IMG/VR virus record: IMGVR_UViG_3300046011_000954
Coordinates: 1-26,061 of that record
From: a virus
Length of the DNA stretch: 26,061 nucleotides
Reading direction: 5' to 3' (one strand)
Under the pieces are notes generated by a model. That model saw nothing but the letters and a program-made list of their open reading frames with translations. It did no database searches and was not told the origin of the DNA. The position numbers and the translations under genes were made by a program. Shown here in pieces: positions 1-8,407 of this stretch. How positions within the stretch are numbered: the stretch's first letter is position 1; each line of letters opens with the position of its first letter.

Positions 1-777
1 TTTGATAATCAATCTTACAGAGATACTTTTCAATACGGTTACGGCGACCATACTTACACAGTACCAAGTACTTTCCAAACTGGTGATAGAGTTTATCAAT
101 TACCATATGCTCAAACAGTAGTAAGAGATAATATAGCACCGTTTGTAAGACCTAGAATAGTATCGGTTCAGAATGGAATACAAAAACCGTTTAAAGGGAA
201 ACCTAGAAACTATGTTTGGAATGGTTTGAAGTCAGGAAGTTGGAGATTAACAGATACAGATGGAGTTAGCTACACAGATAAAACTTCTTATCCTTGCGTT
301 CATCATTTTGATAATTACCAAGCTCCTAGCTTCGACTTAAATTGGGGTTTACCTATTCAATTAGGATATACAAATAATGTAGTTACAACGGATAACCTTC
401 ATAGAAGATACCACGAAAGATTTATAAAAGAGATTACGGGAAAAGATTCTAAAATTGTAGAGTTATATGTAAAGCTAAATTCAAATCATATTACTAACTT
501 AGACTTCTCAAAGTCAATAATGTGGAACGGTGTATTATACAGATTAAATGAGGTGAGAGATTTTGACGAAAATATGACAACATCAACACAAGTAGAATTA
601 GTGAGAATTATTGAAGCTAAAAACATTGAGGGTGAAATAAGTTACCACGATTTCGTTGAGAATTGGAGAGATAACGAAGATAATACTATAAGTCCTAACG
701 GTGTTGGTACAGATGCTTTCTTAATTAGTGGTGGTTTAAATGAAAATTCAGAATACAGTAATATAATAATAGGTTAA
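1..777 (+). CDS. Phage tail structural protein, C-terminal part (runs in from left edge)
   Basis: The frame is open from base 1 to the TAA at 775-777, so this is the last 258 codons of a longer gene; an internal TTG at 226 is not a credible start. The C-terminal part has a pattern I associate with large tail or baseplate proteins of Bacteroidota phages: a 'LYVKLNSNHITNLDF' strand region followed by 'WNGVLYRLNEVRDF' and 'TQVELVRIIEA', the form in which such proteins end before a fibre or tape-measure gene. Its place directly before the tape measure gene supports a tail role. The exact part (baseplate hub, tip or side protein) cannot be told from this fragment. Recognition rests on remembered family patterns, not a search. 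Confidence 0.6.
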   Translation, partial: FDNQSYRDTFQYGYGDHTYTVPSTFQTGDRVYQLPYAQTVVRDNIAPFVRPRIVSVQNGIQKPFKGKPRNYVWNGLKSGSWRLTDTDGVSYTDKTSYPCVHHFDNYQAPSFDLNWGLPIQLGYTNNVVTTDNLHRRYHERFIKEITGKDSKIVELYVKLNSNHITNLDFSKSIMWNGVLYRLNEVRDFDENMTTSTQVELVRIIEAKNIEGEISYHDFVENWRDNEDNTISPNGVGTDAFLISGGLNENSEYSNIIIG

Positions 778-778
778 T

Positions 779-1279
779 ATGTGCGATAAAAGTGTAAGAA
801 TGATAATTAAGCAAGGTAGTGGTGTTCCAACTATCCCAACGAGTGCCGACCACCGTAATGGTGATTGGATAGCTACTGACATTTATCAGGGTGAAATGTA
901 TCTAGACACAGATACTGGATTGTTTTATACTAGAAATGGTAGTGGAATTGTTTCTAACGGTACAACGACAAGCAAGATTTATAAAGCTATTATTAATCAA
1001 ACAAGTACAAACGACCCATTAGAAACTTATTTAATACAAAATTCAATAGGTACATTAACTTGGTCTAGAGTTTCAACGGGTTACTATAAAGTTGCTAGCG
1101 TTGGGTTATTCACGGTAGACCAAACATTTTTTTACCAACCTTCTCCAAAAGATTCGGGTATTGAAATAGTTATAAGACAACAAAATGATAGCGAAATAAG
1201 AATATACACATATACGGGTGGAGTTTTAACAGATGGACTATTAACTAAGGCAAATATACAAATAGAAGTTTATGGATAA
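779..1279 (+). CDS. Small phage structural protein, probably tail or fibre associated
   Basis: 166 residues, beginning one base after the preceding stop (TAATATG) and overlapping the tape measure gene by 8 nt, so it sits inside the tail operon. The segment around residues 22-50 (HRNGDWIATDIYQGEMYLDTD, then GLFYTRNGSG) is a motif I recall from small structural proteins next to tail genes in Bacteroidota phages. The remainder is rich in Thr, Ser, Ile and Tyr, as expected for beta structure. No transmembrane segment or catalytic motif is visible. A decoration, tip or fibre-base protein is the likeliest role, but this is inferred from context. Confidence 0.5.
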   Translation: MCDKSVRMIIKQGSGVPTIPTSADHRNGDWIATDIYQGEMYLDTDTGLFYTRNGSGIVSNGTTTSKIYKAIINQTSTNDPLETYLIQNSIGTLTWSRVSTGYYKVASVGLFTVDQTFFYQPSPKDSGIEIVIRQQNDSEIRIYTYTGGVLTDGLLTKANIQIEVYG

Positions 1280-3491
1280 GGAAATAGTATTTAAGACCAA
1301 AGTAGATACGGGAAATACCGTTAAGGATATTGACAACGTAAGAAACTCAATTAAAAGTACAGAGGTAGAAGTAGAAAAGTTATCTAAGAAATACGGTGAA
1401 AACTCAAAGGAAGCAGACGACCAAAGAAAAATATTAGCTTCTCTTAATATCGAATATGCAAAACTAACTAAATCAACTACGGATTTAAACGCAAAGTTTG
1501 ACGATGTTTACGGTGGTATTCAACCATTAACGGGTAGACTTGGAGAATTAGAGGATAGGATGTATGAACTTGCTTTAGCTGGGCAAAAAAACACGCAAGA
1601 GTTTAAAGATTTACAGACTGAAGTAGTTAAATATAAAAAGACTATTGTTGATGTAGATACCTCAGTAGATAATTTAGCACAAAGAGGTAAACATTTACAA
1701 GGAGCTTTAGCTATTGGAACTGGTGTTGTGGCTGGATATGGAGCGGTACAAAGTGCGATGGCTTTAGTTGGTTCAGATTCTAAAGAACTTGAAAAAACAT
1801 TAGTAAAACTAACCGCAGTAACTACTCTATTAAATTCTGTAAATGAAATAAGAGCATTATTCGAGAAACAGAGTGCTATGATGGTTACACTAAACGCAGT
1901 TAAAACGGGTGTAATGACAGTAGCTCAATACGCTTATACTACCGCAGTTGGAACAACAACGGGAGCTATGAAACTACTTAGGTTGTCTATGTTGGCTATT
2001 CCTATCTTTGCTATTATAGCTGGAGTTATGGCTTTAGTTTCTGCTATGGATTTATTCGGAGAATCAACGGAAGAAGCAACTGCTAAACAAAAAGCATTCG
2101 ATGAAATGCAAGCTAAAAGTTTAAAGAAAGCACAAGACTATTTGACAAACGGTTTAAAATCTAAACAAGAAACACACGACAAGGAAATAGAGTTAATGAA
2201 GGCGAAAGGTGCTTCTAGTGATGAGATTTATAAAAAGGAGATGGCTATCTTAGAATCAACTAAAAAAGAACTAGAAAAACAACAAAAGTTCGGTATTAAG
2301 ATGAATAAAGAGCAATACAAACTTTATAAAGATACCATTCAAGCAAAGAAAGTTCTAGAAGCTACTCACCAAAAAGAACTAACAGACGAACAAGAGAAAG
2401 GCGCAGAAGAACAAAAAAAGAATTTTGAAAAAAGAAAAGCTGAAAGATTACAAAGTGAAAAAGATAAACAACAAAAACTTTTAGAACTTCAAAGATTAAC
2501 GCAAGATTTAATTAATACGAATATCGAGGATTCTGGACTTAGACAATTAGCACAATTAAGAACACAACACGAAAGAGAATATACCGACTTAATTGCTAAG
2601 TATGGTAAAAATCAAAAGTTAATTGATGAATTGACTGTAAAACAATTTAATGAAACACAAGCATTAAAAGATGATTTACAAAAACAAAGCGACGACAAAG
2701 ATAAGGCTAAATTAGAGAAAGAAAATATTAATCAAAAAGCTAGTTTAGAAGCTAAGATATTAAACCTTAGAGCTGACTTTGAAGCGGAACAAGGAGCGAA
2801 GATACAACTTGCTGATATGGAACTAGCACAAGCCTTGCAGAATAAGGAATTAACAGATGGAGAGATTGAGAAATTACACGCAGAACATAAAGCAAAAATA
2901 GATGCTATTAATGAAGATTCTAAAAACAAAGAGATAGAGAATCAAAAAGCAATTAGAGATGCTGGGTTTGAAATTGCGAATAATTCACTTTCTTCGATTC
3001 AATCATTAACAGATACTGTATTTAGTATTAAGCAATCAGGACTTAGAAAAGGAAGCGAGGAAGAGTTAAAGAGTGCTAAGAAACAATTTGAGATTAACAA
3101 ACAGATGCAAATAGCACAAGCTATTATTAACGGTGCGCAATCTGTAACTGCTATTTTGTCAGTACCTGACTTTACTATGGGTGTTGCTTCTGCTATTCGT
3201 ATAGCTTCTGCTGGATTGGCTACGGTTGCAACGATAGCGAAAATTTCAAGTACTAAGTTCGAGAGTAACTCGCCAACAAGTGTAGCACCACCAACACCTC
3301 CAAGTACAACAAACAATGCAACGAACAACCAACAAGGCAATGCAGTTAATATGAATGGTGGATTTACAAACACTATAAATGCAACGGATATGTCTACGGG
3401 TATCAAAGTAACGGTTGTAGATTCTGAAATAAAAGCGGTTATGGATAACAGTCAAAAAACAAACGTATTAAGCACAATCGGTGGAAATTAA
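1272..3491 (+). CDS. Tail tape measure protein
   Basis: 739 residues, the longest gene here. Tape measure proteins set tail length, occupy the tail lumen and help DNA enter the cell. Visible: a coiled-coil N-terminus; a segment at about 84-140 (IQPLTGRLGELEDRMYELAL, then QEFKDLQTEVVKYKKTIVDVD) typical of Bacteroidota phage tape measures; hydrophobic stretches near 146-165 and 236-258 (MLAIPIFAIIAGVMALVSAM), the latter a likely transmembrane helix; a long Lys/Glu/Gln-rich coiled coil from about 270 to 620; another Ala-rich hydrophobic patch near 640-665; and a Pro/Thr/Asn-rich linker near 668-690. The length would predict a tail of roughly 110 nm at the usual 1.5 Angstrom per residue, which is an inference. 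The start overlaps the upstream gene by 8 nt. Confidence 0.9.
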   Translation: MDKEIVFKTKVDTGNTVKDIDNVRNSIKSTEVEVEKLSKKYGENSKEADDQRKILASLNIEYAKLTKSTTDLNAKFDDVYGGIQPLTGRLGELEDRMYELALAGQKNTQEFKDLQTEVVKYKKTIVDVDTSVDNLAQRGKHLQGALAIGTGVVAGYGAVQSAMALVGSDSKELEKTLVKLTAVTTLLNSVNEIRALFEKQSAMMVTLNAVKTGVMTVAQYAYTTAVGTTTGAMKLLRLSMLAIPIFAIIAGVMALVSAMDLFGESTEEATAKQKAFDEMQAKSLKKAQDYLTNGLKSKQETHDKEIELMKAKGASSDEIYKKEMAILESTKKELEKQQKFGIKMNKEQYKLYKDTIQAKKVLEATHQKELTDEQEKGAEEQKKNFEKRKAERLQSEKDKQQKLLELQRLTQDLINTNIEDSGLRQLAQLRTQHEREYTDLIAKYGKNQKLIDELTVKQFNETQALKDDLQKQSDDKDKAKLEKENINQKASLEAKILNLRADFEAEQGAKIQLADMELAQALQNKELTDGEIEKLHAEHKAKIDAINEDSKNKEIENQKAIRDAGFEIANNSLSSIQSLTDTVFSIKQSGLRKGSEEELKSAKKQFEINKQMQIAQAIINGAQSVTAILSVPDFTMGVASAIRIASAGLATVATIAKISSTKFESNSPTSVAPPTPPSTTNNATNNQQGNAVNMNGGFTNTINATDMSTGIKVTVVDSEIKAVMDNSQKTNVLSTIGGN

Positions 3492-3499
3492 AAAAAAAT

Positions 3500-3513
3500 G
3501 TTATAATTTTAAC
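3500..3513. promoter_or_regulatory. 14-bp imperfect palindrome GTTA-N6-TAAC upstream of the protease gene
   Basis: GTTATAATTTTAAC lies in the 53-bp gap before the protease-scaffold gene. Closely similar 14-mers, GTTATTAATTTAAC (6126-6139) and GTTAAAAATTTAAC (10884-10897), lie in the other two intergenic gaps of the structural region. A regulator-binding site is possible. The AT-rich background makes chance similarity plausible, and the copy at 6126 is part of a terminator. Confidence 0.2.
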
Positions 3514-3532
3514 AAAGTATATAAATAATTAG

Positions 3533-3540
3533 TAATTTTA
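3533..3540 (+). promoter_or_regulatory. Probable -7 box of the head operon
   Basis: TAATTTTA, one base off the Bacteroidota TAnnTTTG box, ends 4 nt before the ATG at 3545. With the usual spacing the transcript would begin at or next to the A of the start codon. A TTTTAAC 19 bp upstream could stand in for the -33 element, but no TTTG is present. Confidence 0.35.
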
Positions 3541-3544
3541 ACAT

Positions 3545-4594
3545 ATGTTACCAACGTACAAACTAACAATTAATGATTCAGACGAAACTGGAGTAGACTA
3601 CAACGCTTTTGTAGATACTCCAGCACATCTTAAATCTTTCTTAGCTTTTAACAAGGCTATGCCTTACGAGTTCAAGGAAGAGCAACGAATCGTAACGGGT
3701 GTAATGATGTCGGCAAATACATTAATTTACCGTAATAGTCCCGACATTGGAGAACATCAAGTATTTTTTGATGTTCCAACGATTAAGCAAATAGTACTTA
3801 AATTCTTTAAAAATAGTTTCGGTAATAACGTAAACAGAATGCACGATAATAGAGATACTGTTAAGGGGGCTATTATGTTTGAAAGTTATTTAATAGACAA
3901 GGAGAAAGGTATCAATCCACCATTAGCATTTGCTAAACAAAATTTACAAGATGGTACTTGGATAGCTTCTTATAAAATTGAAGATAACCAATTATGGAAT
4001 GAGGTTAAAAGTGGAAAGTTTCAAGGTTTCTCAGTAGAGGGAATTTTTGAACGTATGCAAGTAAATTTAAAATCAAATAATAAACAAAAAATGAAAAGAG
4101 AAAAAGTAACATTAGCATCTTTCTTCAAGAAATACTTTGAAGCAGATGAAGTTGTTGCAGAAGTTGAGCTTTCATTTACTGATGTAACTGCAATTGATGG
4201 TACTGTACTATCGTATGAAGGTGAATTAGCAATTGATGTTCCAATCTTTGTAACAGATGCGGAGGGTAACAAATTACCAGCTCCCGAAGGTGATTACCAA
4301 GTAACAGATGCAGAAGGGAAAACTTTGGTTATTTCTGTAAATGCTAACGGTTTAATTGCTGAGTTTTCAACGGTAGAAGAAGAAGCAGAAGAAGTTGAAT
4401 CAGAAATGGATTCAGAGTTCGCTAAAGAAGTAGCAGAATTGATGAAGTCAGCATTCGCTAAAATTGAAGAATTAACAGAAGAAGTAAAAAAATTGAAAAC
4501 GGAAAAAGAAAGTAAGTTTTCAGCAGAAGCTAAATCAGGAGCAAATAAAGAAAGTAAGTTAACAATATCAGAAATGATTAAATTAAAAAAATAA
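3545..4594 (+). CDS. XkdF-type prohead serine protease fused to a scaffold-like tail
   Basis: 349 residues. Residues about 45-175 match the XkdF-like prohead protease family: RIVTGVMMSANTLIYR (48-63), then NRMHD with candidate catalytic His100, and GFSVEG with candidate nucleophile Ser163 and Glu165. This enzyme would cleave scaffold and capsid during maturation. Beyond about residue 180 comes a Lys-rich junction, a beta-rich segment at about 200-270 (DAEGNKLPAPEGDYQVTDAE region), and from about 275 a strongly acidic, helical coiled-coil region (EEEAEEVESEMD, then a KIEELTEEVKKLKTEKE stretch). The last part looks like a scaffold, so the protein is probably a self-cleaving protease-scaffold polyprotein. 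It is followed after 2 nt by the major capsid gene. Confidence 0.85.
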   Translation: MLPTYKLTINDSDETGVDYNAFVDTPAHLKSFLAFNKAMPYEFKEEQRIVTGVMMSANTLIYRNSPDIGEHQVFFDVPTIKQIVLKFFKNSFGNNVNRMHDNRDTVKGAIMFESYLIDKEKGINPPLAFAKQNLQDGTWIASYKIEDNQLWNEVKSGKFQGFSVEGIFERMQVNLKSNNKQKMKREKVTLASFFKKYFEADEVVAEVELSFTDVTAIDGTVLSYEGELAIDVPIFVTDAEGNKLPAPEGDYQVTDAEGKTLVISVNANGLIAEFSTVEEEAEEVESEMDSEFAKEVAELMKSAFAKIEELTEEVKKLKTEKESKFSAEAKSGANKESKLTISEMIKLKK

Positions 4595-4596
4595 CA

Positions 4597-5574
4597 ATGA
4601 GTAAATTAAAAAAACAATTAGCAGAAAAATTTGATTACAATGTAGGTTCAATCCCAGCTTGGACTGACAACACAATGCCTAATGTCGTAACTGACTTAAT
4701 CGAGAATTCAAACTTCTTATCTAAATTAACAGTTGAGGAAGGTGTTAAAGGAACTAAAGAAATCGCATTATTGAATGCTGATGTAGCTCTTCAAGCGAAA
4801 GTTGCTTGTACTCCTTCTCCTGATGGTTCTGTAATCTTCACAAAAGAAAACTTAACTACAGTTCCTTTGTATATGGGTATTGAGTTCTGTAATGAGGACT
4901 TAAACGGTAAAATGACACAAGTATTAAATACTTTAGGTCTTAAAAGACAAGACGGTCAATTACCAGCGGGATTGAATGAGATTTTAATGGCTTACTTGAT
5001 GAAACAAGCACAACGTAAAGCACAAAGATTGGTAATCTCAGGAGATACAACTTCTTTAGATGCTGAATTAGTGTTGATGAATGGTTTACGTCAAAGATTA
5101 GTTAATGATGTTGATGTATTAAAATACAATGCTACTGACGCAACTATCACTGCTTCTAACGCATATACACAAGCATACGGTGTTTACCAAACTATCCCAT
5201 CTGAATTGTTTGATAATGGTATGGAAGTAGCTATCTATACTGGTAGAACTGAAGCTCAACACATCATCGCACAATGGAATACTTCAAATCCTTATGATAG
5301 AATCGTAGCAACTGAAGAAGGAGCTTCTTTATCTTTCATTTTACCTCAAACTTCTGTTAAGGTTGTAACTTTACCTGAGTTAAACGGTAAATCTGAAATG
5401 TACGCTATTCCTTTATCATTGGTTTTCTTAGGTGTTGATTCTCCAGAGGATATGTCTTTTGATGTTAAATACAACGAATATACTGACCAATTAAAAGCAG
5501 AAGCTTCATTTAGATTAGGTATCGCTCACATTTGGGGACAATACTTCGTTAGATTACATTTATTAAATTCTTAA
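4597..5574 (+). CDS. Major capsid protein (HK97-fold type)
   Basis: 325 residues, starting 2 nt after the protease-scaffold stop. It lacks a signal peptide, membrane segment or enzymatic motif. Its size, its position directly after the protease-scaffold gene, and the pattern of an N-terminal helical segment followed by a mixed alpha/beta body ending in 'FRLGIAHIWGQYFVRL' fit the HK97-fold capsid proteins of Bacteroidota phages. Codon use stands out by eye: ATC for Ile, CGT for Arg and TCT for Ser are much commoner than in neighbouring genes, as expected for the most highly made virion protein. The head operon ends after the next gene at a strong terminator. Confidence 0.85.
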   Translation: MSKLKKQLAEKFDYNVGSIPAWTDNTMPNVVTDLIENSNFLSKLTVEEGVKGTKEIALLNADVALQAKVACTPSPDGSVIFTKENLTTVPLYMGIEFCNEDLNGKMTQVLNTLGLKRQDGQLPAGLNEILMAYLMKQAQRKAQRLVISGDTTSLDAELVLMNGLRQRLVNDVDVLKYNATDATITASNAYTQAYGVYQTIPSELFDNGMEVAIYTGRTEAQHIIAQWNTSNPYDRIVATEEGASLSFILPQTSVKVVTLPELNGKSEMYAIPLSLVFLGVDSPEDMSFDVKYNEYTDQLKAEASFRLGIAHIWGQYFVRLHLLNS

Positions 5575-5584
5575 TTTATAAACT

Positions 5585-6094
5585 ATGTGTGAAATACTAG
5601 AGGGTAAAAACTCAGTATGTGATTCAGTAGGTGGTGTGAAAAAAGTAGTCGGTTGGAACACAGCCGACGCTACCACTACCGAAGCGAATGGAACTATCTC
5701 AGCTCTTTCATTAACAAGTGGAAAATACGGACACGTTTTCTATATTGAAATGGAGACTGCAAAATTCAATGCTAACCGTATTGGAGATAGAAAAAACCAA
5801 TCAATCGCATACGAACAAAGCGGTACAATGTACTTAGCTGGAAATACTGCAACTGATATTGCTAATTTAGAAGCATTAGAAATTGCTAGAACTACTTTTG
5901 CGGTTCAGTTAAATGATGATACTTGGGAAGTTTTCTTTTTGAAAAACGGAGCTATGGTATCAGGTGTTAGAGATTCGGGACAAGCTTATGAGGATGCTAA
6001 CGGTAATACGTTGACATTATCAGGTAAAGAAAAGAATAGACCTTACAAAATTTCTAACTCTTTAATTACTGCAATTTTAGACCCAGTTTCTTAA
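5585..6094 (+). CDS. Probable major tail tube protein
   Basis: 169 residues, 10 nt after the capsid gene, sharing its promoter and terminator, so it should be made in comparably large amounts. The order of features (short N-terminal segment with Cys and 'DSVGGVKKVV', a central 'QSIAYEQSGTMYL', and a C-terminal 'ANGNTLTLSGKEKNRPYKI') resembles tail tube-like structural proteins I recall from Bacteroidota phages, where the last part reads as DxNGYTLTFxGxExxP. A separate tail sheath gene is not seen, which fits a siphovirus-like tail. An abundant capsid decoration protein is the main alternative. Confidence 0.6.
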   Translation: MCEILEGKNSVCDSVGGVKKVVGWNTADATTTEANGTISALSLTSGKYGHVFYIEMETAKFNANRIGDRKNQSIAYEQSGTMYLAGNTATDIANLEALEIARTTFAVQLNDDTWEVFFLKNGAMVSGVRDSGQAYEDANGNTLTLSGKEKNRPYKISNSLITAILDPVS

Positions 6095-6117
6095 TTTTAA
6101 ATAATTAATTAAATTTT

Positions 6118-6151
6118 AAAACCTTGTTATTAATTTAACAAGGTTTTTTTT
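6118..6151 (+). terminator. Intrinsic terminator of the head operon
   Basis: A perfect 9-bp stem, ACCTTGTTA (6121-6129) with TAACAAGGT (6136-6144), has loop TTAATT and ends in a run of eight T. Flanking A and T residues extend the stem by 3 bp. It lies 24 nt after the tail tube stop. The loop is identical to that of the terminator at 19065-19093. Confidence 0.9.
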
Positions 6152-6152
6152 G

Positions 6153-6160
6153 TAACTTTG
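6153..6160 (+). promoter_or_regulatory. Bacteroidota -7 box, possible leaderless start of the portal operon
   Basis: TAACTTTG is a perfect TAnnTTTG box placed just after the terminator T-run and ending 4 nt before the ATG at 6165. Transcription would start at or beside that ATG. I see no good TTTG 19-21 bp upstream, because that space is the terminator hairpin. Confidence 0.5.
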
Positions 6161-6164
6161 AACT

Positions 6165-6554
6165 ATGTCAATTATCATAACAAAAAATTCTTTAAACCAA
6201 ATAGCTTTAACTTTAACAGAGTTAGAAGATTCTAGTATAGATATTAATTGGTTATTTAGATTCGTACACGAACAAGGTAAGAGCGAAATATTAGTTTATC
6301 TAAGCGACTTAAATAGTTCATTTAGTAGATATAATCTATTTCACTTATTAGAGGGTACAGATGCGACATTTACAAAGCTAGGTGATTATATTTACGAAGT
6401 GTATCAAATGCCTGATGGCGGTAGTTTAGATTACTCACTTGGTTTAAGATGCGAGATTGGAAAAATGACAGTAAAAGATAGTATTATAGTTGTGCCTAAT
6501 TCATTTGAGCCAACAAAACAAGCAAATATTTATGGTGGAGAAACAATCAGCTAG
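6165..6554 (+). CDS. Conserved phage structural protein of unknown function
   Basis: 129 residues, first gene after the head-operon terminator, overlapping the portal gene by 23 nt. The pattern 'LTLTELE...INWLFRFVHE', 'SRYNLFHLLEG' and a late 'YIYEVYQMPDGGSLDYSLGLRCEIGKM' resembles a family of small beta-rich proteins found beside head and tail genes in Bacteroidota phages (YxYxVYE, then LD and a turn to VExG). No catalytic residues or membrane segment are seen. Its tight coupling to the portal gene suggests a neck or structural role, which is inference. Confidence 0.5.
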   Translation: MSIIITKNSLNQIALTLTELEDSSIDINWLFRFVHEQGKSEILVYLSDLNSSFSRYNLFHLLEGTDATFTKLGDYIYEVYQMPDGGSLDYSLGLRCEIGKMTVKDSIIVVPNSFEPTKQANIYGGETIS

Positions 6555-8406
6555 TTATAACGAGTTTAGAGAAGTACCTTTAATTGAACCGAGTGAAGTA
6601 GTAGCTCGTGAAGGTTGGGTTAAATGGGGAGCGGATAACCTTTATCCTCAGTTTTTATGGAGTTTATATTACGATAGCCCAATTAATGGGGGTGTAATTA
6701 ACTCAAAAGTTACTTATATTACTTCGGGTGGGTTAAAATATACTGGTTCTGAGAATTGGGACGAGATAAATAAGAACGGAAGGTCTAGATATACTATCGA
6801 AGAACTTGCAGAAATGTACGCATTAGACCAAGAAGTGGGAAATAGTTACTACATTCTTTGTAAATACGATAAGTTAAACGAAAGCTGGATGTTAGAACAC
6901 GTTCCATTCGAGTTAATTAGAACAAACGAAGCGGAAAATATCTACTATTATAGTGAAGATTGGAGTACTTCTAGACAAAATGACAAGACAAAATTTAAAA
7001 CATATACAAGTTTCTTCAATAGAACGAGTGAAACAACGGAATGTATATTATATGTTAAAGGTAAATCTAGACAATTTCAGTTAGAAAGTAAGAAATTAAC
7101 AAGTGGTTACTATCCTATTCCTTCATATAGTGGTGGTATTAATGCGATTTTAACAGATATAGAGATAAATTTCTTTAGATTGTCAGAGGTTTATAACGGT
7201 TATAAAGGTGGTGCGATACTTTCACTTAATAATGGTATCCCTGATTCAGACGAAGAAGAAGAAAGAATCGTTTCAGCTCTTAAACTAAATGCAACAGATA
7301 GAAGAAAGCAAGGTGGTATCGGTGTTGTGTTCTCAGATGGAACGGATAGGTCGCCAAGTGTTGTACAAGTAAACGGTAACGATTTAGATAAAAGATATTT
7401 AGCAACTGAAGAAGGTTTAATGCAGAAGATTATGATTAGTCATAGTGTTATCAATCCTAAATTGTTTAGTGTTATGCAGAATAATTCAATGTTTGATGCT
7501 AACCTATTATCAGACTTCGCTTTATTTAACGAAACATACGCAAAACGTAGACAGAAAAATATTACAGATTCAATTACATACGTTTTACAACAATTAAACG
7601 GTATAACTGGGACAGTTGAATATAATGAGTATAGAATTAGTTTAGAGCAACAAGTGGACGAAACAAATACTACTAGCAAGGCTTTAAATAGTATGTCTGC
7701 ATTAGTAGCTAACAAAGTTTTATCTAGTTTAACAAGTAATGAAATTAGAGCATTGGCTAAATTACCGCCTATTGAAGGTGGGGACGTTATACCTAGTGCA
7801 GTTCCTTCTACATTCGGTGCTGAAATTTCAACGGATGAAGTACTACAATATTTTACAAACTGTGGTACAAAAAAGCAAGGTGTTAAAATACTACATTCTG
7901 ACGAGTTTAAATTTAATTCGGATGATGATATTATAGAAAGTTTCTTTAAGGATTCATTCGCACAAGTTACAGAGGTGCAAGGTCGAATTATTACGATGTT
8001 ATCGAATGGTGAAAGCTATGACGCAATTGTAAAGGCTTTGAATATGAAGCCTATTGATGTGTCGAAAGAGATTCTAAAGTTACAGAATAGCGGTTATTTA
8101 GATGGTGGTGAGCCTACAAGCAAAGGACTTAAAGAAACTGCAACGAGAGAAAGTATATCAGTAGTTTATTCATACGAAAAAAGACCTGATGCTCCCGACC
8201 TGGTGAAAGGTGGTAAATCTAGACCATTTTGCGAAACATTGGTAAGTATGGATAAGGTTTACACTAGAAGCGAAATAGATAATATCAGTAGCGCAATAGG
8301 TCGTGATGTTTGGTATTATAGAGGTGGATGGTATCACAACCCTGACACAAATAAAAATACTCCAAGTTGTCGCCACTATTGGAAACAAAACGTAATAATT
8401 AAATAA
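6532..8406 (+). CDS. Portal protein with C-terminal winged-helix-like and Cys/His domains
   Basis: 624 residues from ATG 6532; a longer frame from TTG 6490 would add 14 residues overlapping the previous gene and is less likely. The N-terminus shows the portal signature of Bacteroidota phages: WGADNLYPQFLWSLYYDSP, then a NSKVTYITSGGL segment. The dodecameric portal sits at the capsid vertex and passes DNA. Residues about 480-550 (GRIITMLSNGESYDAIVKAL, then a KEILKLQNSGYLD wing) look like a winged helix. The last 75 residues (PDLVKGGKSRPFCETLVSMD, later YYRGGWY and PSCRHYW) form a Cys/His-containing domain that I recall at the end of minor head proteins in related phages. The portal stands downstream of the capsid gene, the reverse of the usual order. 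Confidence 0.85.
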   Translation: MVEKQSASYNEFREVPLIEPSEVVAREGWVKWGADNLYPQFLWSLYYDSPINGGVINSKVTYITSGGLKYTGSENWDEINKNGRSRYTIEELAEMYALDQEVGNSYYILCKYDKLNESWMLEHVPFELIRTNEAENIYYYSEDWSTSRQNDKTKFKTYTSFFNRTSETTECILYVKGKSRQFQLESKKLTSGYYPIPSYSGGINAILTDIEINFFRLSEVYNGYKGGAILSLNNGIPDSDEEEERIVSALKLNATDRRKQGGIGVVFSDGTDRSPSVVQVNGNDLDKRYLATEEGLMQKIMISHSVINPKLFSVMQNNSMFDANLLSDFALFNETYAKRRQKNITDSITYVLQQLNGITGTVEYNEYRISLEQQVDETNTTSKALNSMSALVANKVLSSLTSNEIRALAKLPPIEGGDVIPSAVPSTFGAEISTDEVLQYFTNCGTKKQGVKILHSDEFKFNSDDDIIESFFKDSFAQVTEVQGRIITMLSNGESYDAIVKALNMKPIDVSKEILKLQNSGYLDGGEPTSKGLKETATRESISVVYSYEKRPDAPDLVKGGKSRPFCETLVSMDKVYTRSEIDNISSAIGRDVWYYRGGWYHNPDTNKNTPSCRHYWKQNVIIK

Positions 8407-8407
8407 T

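Noticed and set aside
226-228. TTG as start of the first gene
   Set aside because: The frame is open to base 1 and in tail-protein style upstream, so the gene is simply cut by the window edge.
2732-3455. Minus-strand open frames inside the tape measure gene
   Set aside because: They are antisense shadows of a confident gene and show no start context, promoter or recognisable protein pattern; the other minus-strand frames (for example 4021-4272, 7440-7715, 8170-8553, 15805-16008) fail for the same reasons.
3491-3544. Second terminator or small gene before the protease gene
   Set aside because: The gap is A/T-rich without a stem followed by a T-run, and has no open frame of useful length.
7739-7936. 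Plus-strand frame inside the portal gene
   Set aside because: Out-of-frame shadow of a confident coding region; composition is not protein-like and no coupling to neighbours is seen.
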